From CAXXOK01 sp964584315 (lineage in GTDB: Bacteria > Bacillota > Clostridia > Christensenellales > Aristaeellaceae): a stretch of DNA of 64,000 nucleotides. Shown here piece after piece: positions 60,044 to 64,000 of the stretch. Each line of letters opens with the position of its first letter. The first letter of the stretch is position 1. The stretch lies in assembly GCA_964584315.1 (NCBI GenBank), contig CAZOZO010000009.1:16729-80728 (forward strand), in the 5' to 3' direction. A model generated the notes under the pieces. It saw nothing but the letters and a program-made list of their open reading frames with translations. It searched no databases and was not told the origin of the DNA. A program made the translations under genes and the position numbers.

Positions 60044-61285
60044 ATGCTGGCTTTGATGAAACGGCACCGGCTGTGGCCGCCGCTGATCCTTACGCTGCTT
60101 GCGCTGGCGGTGGCGGGCTACGCTTATTTTAGCCTGAGCGCGCTGCCCAGCCACTACCAGTACCTGTGGCCCGCACCCGCGCCCACGCCGCAGCTCGCGG
60201 CGGACGGCGCCGCGACGGGCGAAGCCGTAAACGACGGCCTGCGCGAAGCGCGCCAGAAAATGCCGGACCTGCGCGAAACGCTGGCGGGCGCGTGCGAGCC
60301 GCTGAGCCTTTCCGCCGTGCTGGACGGCGTATCCGTGATCGCGGACAGCGAAGGCGCGCAGGCGACCACGGCGCGCCTCACGGCGGTGGACGAGCTGGGC
60401 TTTACGCTTCAGCCGCCGGTGGTGCGCTCCGGCAGGCTGCTCTACCCGGACGAAATACGCGACGGCGACCGCGTTTGCATGGTAAACGAGAAGCTCGCGG
60501 TGGCACTGTGGGGCTATGCCGAGCCCCTCGACCGCCAGATGCTGCTGGACGGCAAACGCTACCGCGTGGTGGGCGTGACTGCCGAGGGCCGCGCCGTGGG
60601 CGACCGGCTTACCTGCCAGCTCACCATCCCCCTTCGCGCAGCGGAGACGGGCGGCCTTGTTTTTGACGCGCTGTGCCTGACGACCCTGCCGGTGCCGGGC
60701 GCGGGCGGCTGGGCTGCCTTTGAGGCGGCGACCGACGCGCTGGGGCTGGGCGGCACGGCCGTCAGCCTGCCCAAGGAGCGCATGAACGCGGCGATGCCGC
60801 TGCGGGTGCTTTTATGCCTGTTTGGCGCGATGGCGCTATGGGTTTGCGTGCGGGCGCTAAACGCGCAGGCGGGGCGGATGTACCGCGCCTACCGCGGCCG
60901 CCTGCGCGACCAGTATGCGATGCGGCTGCTGCCGTGGCTGGCCGGGCGGGCGCTGCCGCTTGCCCTGGGGTACGCGGCGTGCGCGTTCCTGTTTGCGCAG
61001 GTGTTTATGGCGCTGGTGGAGCCGGTGTACACCTTCCCGGAATGGATCCCCAAGGTGCTGGTAGAGCCCAAGGACATCGCCGAGGCATTCTGGAATGTGT
61101 GGACCAAGCAGGCATCGCTGCGCGAGCTGCGCAGCCCGGCGCTGCTGAGCATCCGCTTCTATCGCGCGCTGATGGGCTGGGCCTGCGGCGCGGCGGGCAT
61201 CGCGGGCACGCTGCTGGCGACCCGGCTGGGGCAACTGCTTCGCAGCCTTGTCAAGCCGGAGAAAGAACCAAAAGAAGAACCGTAA
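60044..61285 (+). CDS. MacB/FtsX-topology permease with periplasmic core domain, no ATPase partner
   Basis: A 413-residue membrane protein: helix 1 at about 11-30, a large outer domain (about 31-245), then three helices near 250-272, 303-328 and 375-397. This 1+3 pattern is that of FtsX/MacB type VII ABC permeases. The outer domain carries the MacB core pattern: VRSGRLLYPDEIRDGDRVCMV, then NEKLAVALWGY and DGKRYRVVGVTAEG. Such permeases change shape when their ATPase cycles and act on outside substrates with an adaptor, which is the gene just before it. The expected ATPase is missing from the cluster. GGAGG lies before ATG 60044. Last gene of the unit. Confidence 0.75.
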   Translation: MLALMKRHRLWPPLILTLLALAVAGYAYFSLSALPSHYQYLWPAPAPTPQLAADGAATGEAVNDGLREARQKMPDLRETLAGACEPLSLSAVLDGVSVIADSEGAQATTARLTAVDELGFTLQPPVVRSGRLLYPDEIRDGDRVCMVNEKLAVALWGYAEPLDRQMLLDGKRYRVVGVTAEGRAVGDRLTCQLTIPLRAAETGGLVFDALCLTTLPVPGAGGWAAFEAATDALGLGGTAVSLPKERMNAAMPLRVLLCLFGAMALWVCVRALNAQAGRMYRAYRGRLRDQYAMRLLPWLAGRALPLALGYAACAFLFAQVFMALVEPVYTFPEWIPKVLVEPKDIAEAFWNVWTKQASLRELRSPALLSIRFYRALMGWACGAAGIAGTLLATRLGQLLRSLVKPEKEPKEEP

Positions 61286-61330
61286 CGGTTCGCGCATGTC
61301 TCCCCCACGGCACAGGCCGGATGCGCCGCG

Positions 61331-61359
61331 TTGACTACTTTTCCGTTCCGTGGTATGAT
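61331..61359 (+). promoter_or_regulatory. promoter of tRNA-Leu
   Basis: TTGACT (61331-61336), 17-base spacer, TATGAT (61354-61359), 13 bases before the tRNA. Confidence 0.75.
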
Positions 61360-61371
61360 ATCTCGCGTGTG

Positions 61372-61453
61372 GTGGGCATGGTGGAATGGCAGACACAAAG
61401 GACTTAAAATCCTTCGCTCCGGCGTGCGGGTTCGAGTCCCGCTGCCCGCACCA
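61372..61453 (+). tRNA. tRNA-Leu (TAA)
   Basis: 82 bases folding as a class II tRNA: acceptor stem GTGGGCA with TGCCCGC (one G-T pair), anticodon stem AAGGA/TCCTT around loop CTTAAAA, a short variable arm, T-loop TTCGAGT, and an encoded ACCA end. The anticodon TAA reads UUA/UUG leucine codons. Confidence 0.95.
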
Positions 61454-61463
61454 CAGGATGGTA

Positions 61464-61487
61464 AAAGCCGCCCGGTGGGGCGGCTTT
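61464..61487 (+). terminator. terminator after tRNA-Leu
   Basis: 10-bp stem AAAGCCGCCC/GGGCGGCTTT with a 4-base loop, followed by CCTTG; 11 bases after the tRNA. Confidence 0.7.
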
Positions 61488-61544
61488 CCTTGTTCCAGAC
61501 CTGTTTGGCGTTGCTACTCCGCTTGATATGGGGAGGGAAACCGC

Positions 61545-62510
61545 ATGTGGGTGCTGCTTGCGTTCGGCTCGGCGTTTTTTGCGGGGCTTACGGCCATCCT
61601 GGCCAAGGTGGGCATCCGTGACACGGATACCGACGTGGCCACCGCGGTGCGCACCATCGTGGTGCTGCTGATGAGCTGGCTGATGGCGTGGATCACGGGC
61701 AGCGTGAGCGGGCTTGCCGCGGTCAGTGTGCGCACATGGGTGTTTCTGGTGCTCAGCGGCATCGCCACGGGCGCGTCATGGCTGTGCTACTTCCGCGCGC
61801 TTCAGCTGGGCGATGTAAACAAGGTGGCCCCCATCGACAAGAGCTCCACGGTGCTCACGATGGCGCTGGCGTTCATCTTTCTGGGCGAGGGGCTCACATG
61901 GCTCAAGGTGCTCTGCATGGCGCTGATCGGCGCGGGCGCGTACCTGATGATCCAGCGCAAGCCCGCGCAGGCGGCCCCGGCGGCACAAATGGCGGGCGAA
62001 AGCACCGCTTCGCATTCGGGCGCGAACGCGGGTGTGCCAGCGATCACCACGCAGGCGGGCGCGGCCATCGGGGCGCTCGCGTCGCCAAAGCGGCCCGCGT
62101 GGCTCCTGTACGCCCTCGGCTCGGCGGTGTTTGCCAGCCTTACCAGCATTTTGGGCAAGGTGGGCATCGAAGGGGTCAATTCCACACTGGGCACAGCCAT
62201 CCGTACCTGCGTTGTGCTGGTGATGGCGTGGGCCATCGTGTTTGGGCGCGGCAAGCAGCAGGAAGTGCGCCGCATCCACCGGGGCAGCATGGCGTTCTTG
62301 ATCCTGAGCGGGTTTGCCACAGGCGCGTCGTGGCTTTGCTACTACAGCGCGCTACAACTAGGCCCCGCCAGCGTGGTGGTGCCCATCGATAAGCTGAGCA
62401 TACTGGTGAGCATCGCGTTCTCGCGCGTTGTGTTTGGCGAAAAACTCACGCTCAAGGCGGCCATCGGCCTTGCGCTGCTGGTTTTGGGCACGCTGCTGCT
62501 TTTGCTGTAG
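61545..62510 (+). CDS. DMT/EamA family transporter
   Basis: A 321-residue membrane protein of ten helices made of two repeated halves. GASWLCYFRALQLGDVNKVAPIDK near 78-101 and GASWLCYYSALQLGPASVVVPIDK near 261-284 show the internal duplication, and AKVGI / GKVGIEG start each half. The halves are joined by a 50-residue Ala/Gly-rich hydrophilic linker (about 145-190) that is longer than usual. EamA proteins move amino acids or other metabolites out of the cell; the substrate is unknown. GGGAGGG precedes ATG 61545. Single gene following the tRNA. Confidence 0.88.
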   Translation: MWVLLAFGSAFFAGLTAILAKVGIRDTDTDVATAVRTIVVLLMSWLMAWITGSVSGLAAVSVRTWVFLVLSGIATGASWLCYFRALQLGDVNKVAPIDKSSTVLTMALAFIFLGEGLTWLKVLCMALIGAGAYLMIQRKPAQAAPAAQMAGESTASHSGANAGVPAITTQAGAAIGALASPKRPAWLLYALGSAVFASLTSILGKVGIEGVNSTLGTAIRTCVVLVMAWAIVFGRGKQQEVRRIHRGSMAFLILSGFATGASWLCYYSALQLGPASVVVPIDKLSILVSIAFSRVVFGEKLTLKAAIGLALLVLGTLLLLL

Positions 62511-62567
62511 GCGGCGTTTGTCGCCTGCCGCGCATACCACTGCCGCAACGGAAAGGGGGGAGCTTCC

Positions 62568-63557
62568 ATGCCGCCGCTGGTGAGCATCTGCTGCGTTACC
62601 TACAACCATGCCGATACCATTGCGCAGGCGCTGGACAGCTTTCTGGCCCAGCGGGCCGATGTGGACATTGAAATTCTGGTGCATGACGATGCCAGCACCG
62701 ACGGCACTGAGGCCATCCTGCGCCGCTACGAGGCGATGTATCCGGATATCGTAAAGCCCCTGTACGAGACGGAGAACCAGTACAAAAAGGGCCTCGCGAT
62801 GGACGCGACGTTCAACTTTCCGCGCGCAAAGGGGGAGTACATCGCCCTGTGCGAGGGGGACGATTACTTCAGCGACCCGCACAAGCTGAGGCTTCAGGTA
62901 GAGGCCATGGCGGCCCACCCGCAGTGCACCTTCTGCTTTACTAACGGCGCCGTGCGCGATATGGCCGCGGGCGGGGCGGAGCGCCCCTTTATCCCCTACT
63001 ACTCCGAGGAGGCGGCCTTCTACGTCCCCGAAACGCGGGAGCTGGATGTGGAGGGGGTCGCCCGCCTCACGTTCATCCCGACGGCGTCGTTCCTGTTTCC
63101 GCGGGCGGTGCTGGCACGTGTGCCCCGCGAGGCGCTCACCATGCCCTGCCCCAGCGGCGATCTGCGCCTGAAGCTCCTGCTGACCGCCGCGGGCCGCGCG
63201 CTGTACGTGCATGCCTTTACCTGCGTGTACCGCCTGAACGCGGGCAGTTCCACCATGGCGCAGTGGGGCGCGGAAGCCGCCGCCCGCACGCGGGCGCGCT
63301 GCAAGCAGGTGGTCGATATGGTACGAGCGGTGGACGATTTCAGCGGCGGGCGCTGGCATGCGGCGCTGCAAACGCTTGTGGACGTGCAATACCGCGTGAT
63401 GCTGCTGGCTGCGCCCACGCCTGCGCTGCTCAAAGCCCCCGAGGCGAAGCCGGCGTGGCGTGCGCTGACCCCCGCGCAGCGCCTCAAGACGCTCGTCAAG
63501 GCGCACATGCCGGAGGGGTTGTTTCGGCGGCTCAGGGCGCTGGGGCCGCATACCTGA
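62568..63557 (+). CDS. glycosyltransferase family 2
   Basis: A 329-residue GT-A-fold glycosyltransferase. The nucleotide-sugar-binding start is VSICCVTYNHADTIAQALDS (residues 4-23), the HDDASTDGTEAILRRY block follows near 41, and the metal-binding motif is EGDDYFSDP near 97. It transfers a sugar from an NDP-sugar to an unknown acceptor, likely for a surface polysaccharide or glycan. AAAGGGGGG precedes ATG 62568. It sits just before a sugar aminotransferase gene, which suggests the start of a glycan-building cluster beyond the window. Confidence 0.9.
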   Translation: MPPLVSICCVTYNHADTIAQALDSFLAQRADVDIEILVHDDASTDGTEAILRRYEAMYPDIVKPLYETENQYKKGLAMDATFNFPRAKGEYIALCEGDDYFSDPHKLRLQVEAMAAHPQCTFCFTNGAVRDMAAGGAERPFIPYYSEEAAFYVPETRELDVEGVARLTFIPTASFLFPRAVLARVPREALTMPCPSGDLRLKLLLTAAGRALYVHAFTCVYRLNAGSSTMAQWGAEAAARTRARCKQVVDMVRAVDDFSGGRWHAALQTLVDVQYRVMLLAAPTPALLKAPEAKPAWRALTPAQRLKTLVKAHMPEGLFRRLRALGPHT

Positions 63558-63624
63558 TAGCCTCCCCATCAACAGTCGCCAACTTCTTGAGAGCCCGCCC
63601 CGCGAATGAAAGGAAGGTACGCTC

Positions 63625-64000
63625 ATGCGCATACAGGTCGCCCGCAGCTCCATGCCCGATTTTGCCGCCTATTGCGAGGAGATTCGTCCCCTGTGGGACA
63701 GCCACTGGCTGACCAACAACGGCGAAAAGGCCCTCGCGCTGGAGGCCGCGCTGGCGCAGACGCTGGAAACGCCCAACGTGGTGCTGTTTACCAACGGGCA
63801 CCTTGCGCTGGAGGCGGCCGTGCGCGCTATGGGCATCACGGGCGAGGCCATCACCACGCCGTTCACGTTCATCTCCACCACGCACGCGCTGGTGCGTTGC
63901 GGCGTGACCCCCGTGTTTGCGGATGTGCGCCCCGGCGACCTGACCCTTGACCCCTCGGCCATCGAGCGGCTCATCACCCCGCGCACCACGGCCATCGTGC
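63625..64000 (+). CDS. DegT/DnrJ/EryC1/StrS sugar aminotransferase (5' part, runs off the window)
   Basis: The first 125 residues of a PLP-dependent NDP-sugar aminotransferase. Family features are WLTNNGEKALALEAALA near 30, VVLFTNGHLALEAAV near 52 (phosphate-loop region), TTPFTFISTTHALVRCGVTP near 74 and FADVRPGDLTLDP near 96. The PLP lysine lies beyond the end. It makes amino sugars for surface glycans or natural products. ATG 63625 has AAGGAAGG at 63610-63617. It is 67 bases after the GT2 gene. Confidence 0.9.
   Translation, partial: MRIQVARSSMPDFAAYCEEIRPLWDSHWLTNNGEKALALEAALAQTLETPNVVLFTNGHLALEAAVRAMGITGEAITTPFTFISTTHALVRCGVTPVFADVRPGDLTLDPSAIERLITPRTTAIV

Noticed and set aside
50907..61285. 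The cluster as a simple sugar importer
   Set aside because: The binding proteins are almost twice normal size and an efflux adaptor and MacB-type permease lie in the same transcript, so the simple reading leaves half the genes unexplained.

Overview
The window is 64 kb of GC-rich DNA (roughly two thirds G+C by eye). It reads as one chromosome segment of an anaerobic, Gram-positive-type bacterium. Evidence for Bacillota/Clostridia-like ancestry: strong AAGGAGG-type ribosome binding sites, TTGACA/TATAAT promoters with a recurrent extended -10 (TGCTATAAT), cell-wall enzymes (CHAP hydrolase, VanY-type carboxypeptidase with peptidoglycan-binding repeats), two rubredoxins, and CCA-encoding tRNA genes. 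A GC-rich clostridial order such as Christensenellales fits, but this is inference; three binding proteins without a lipobox keep open the question of envelope type. There are 10 Ns at 35508-35517, so the two sides of the window are joined by scaffolding, not by read sequence.

Layout. 1-11.7 kb: end of a probable threonyl-tRNA synthetase, two GNAT acetyltransferases, a 2,3-diketogulonate reductase-like enzyme, a glycine-zipper membrane peptide, a secreted CHAP hydrolase, a giant secreted LVIVD/beta-helix protein, an SDR enzyme, an Nramp metal transporter and tRNA-Thr. 11.9-18.8 kb (minus strand): a PHP phosphoesterase and the MoxR-DUF58-transglutaminase operon. 19-24 kb: an efflux MFS and a redox/aromatic group (DODA-type dioxygenase, pirin, FMN reductase, YghZ-like aldo/keto reductase). 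24.1-24.3 kb is a hairpin MITE-like element. 24.3-35.3 kb: a large membrane protein, HAD phosphatase, serine hydrolase, metallophosphoesterase, a three-gene ABC exporter, AzlCD, and a TetR regulator overlapping a Cys-rich protein.

35.3-38 kb holds the assembly gap, degenerate repeats, tandem rubredoxins, a DUF1003 protein and a coiled-coil membrane protein. 38.2-45.9 kb is a hexuronate utilisation locus: LacI regulator, TRAP transporter DctPQM, fructuronate-reductase-type dehydrogenase and glucuronate isomerase, with shared operator boxes before the regulator and before dctP. 46.2-50.5 kb: VanY-type carboxypeptidase, sugar nucleotidyltransferase and a metallo-beta-lactamase-fold protein.

50.9-61.3 kb is the most unusual part. 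Two paralogous secreted proteins each fuse an N-terminal beta-propeller-like region to an ABC sugar-binding domain. They are followed by two CUT1-type import permeases, a HlyD-like adaptor and a MacB/FtsX-topology permease, with no ATPase. tRNA-Leu, a DMT transporter, a GT2 glycosyltransferase and a truncated DegT aminotransferase follow.

A mosaic family of non-coding repeats, built from short palindromic modules in a conserved order, occupies at least seven intergenic gaps (near 16.0, 32.8, 35.9, 48, 50.6, 53.6 and 56.3 kb). One copy is followed by a 60-bp triplicated hairpin in which a base pair has changed on both sides.
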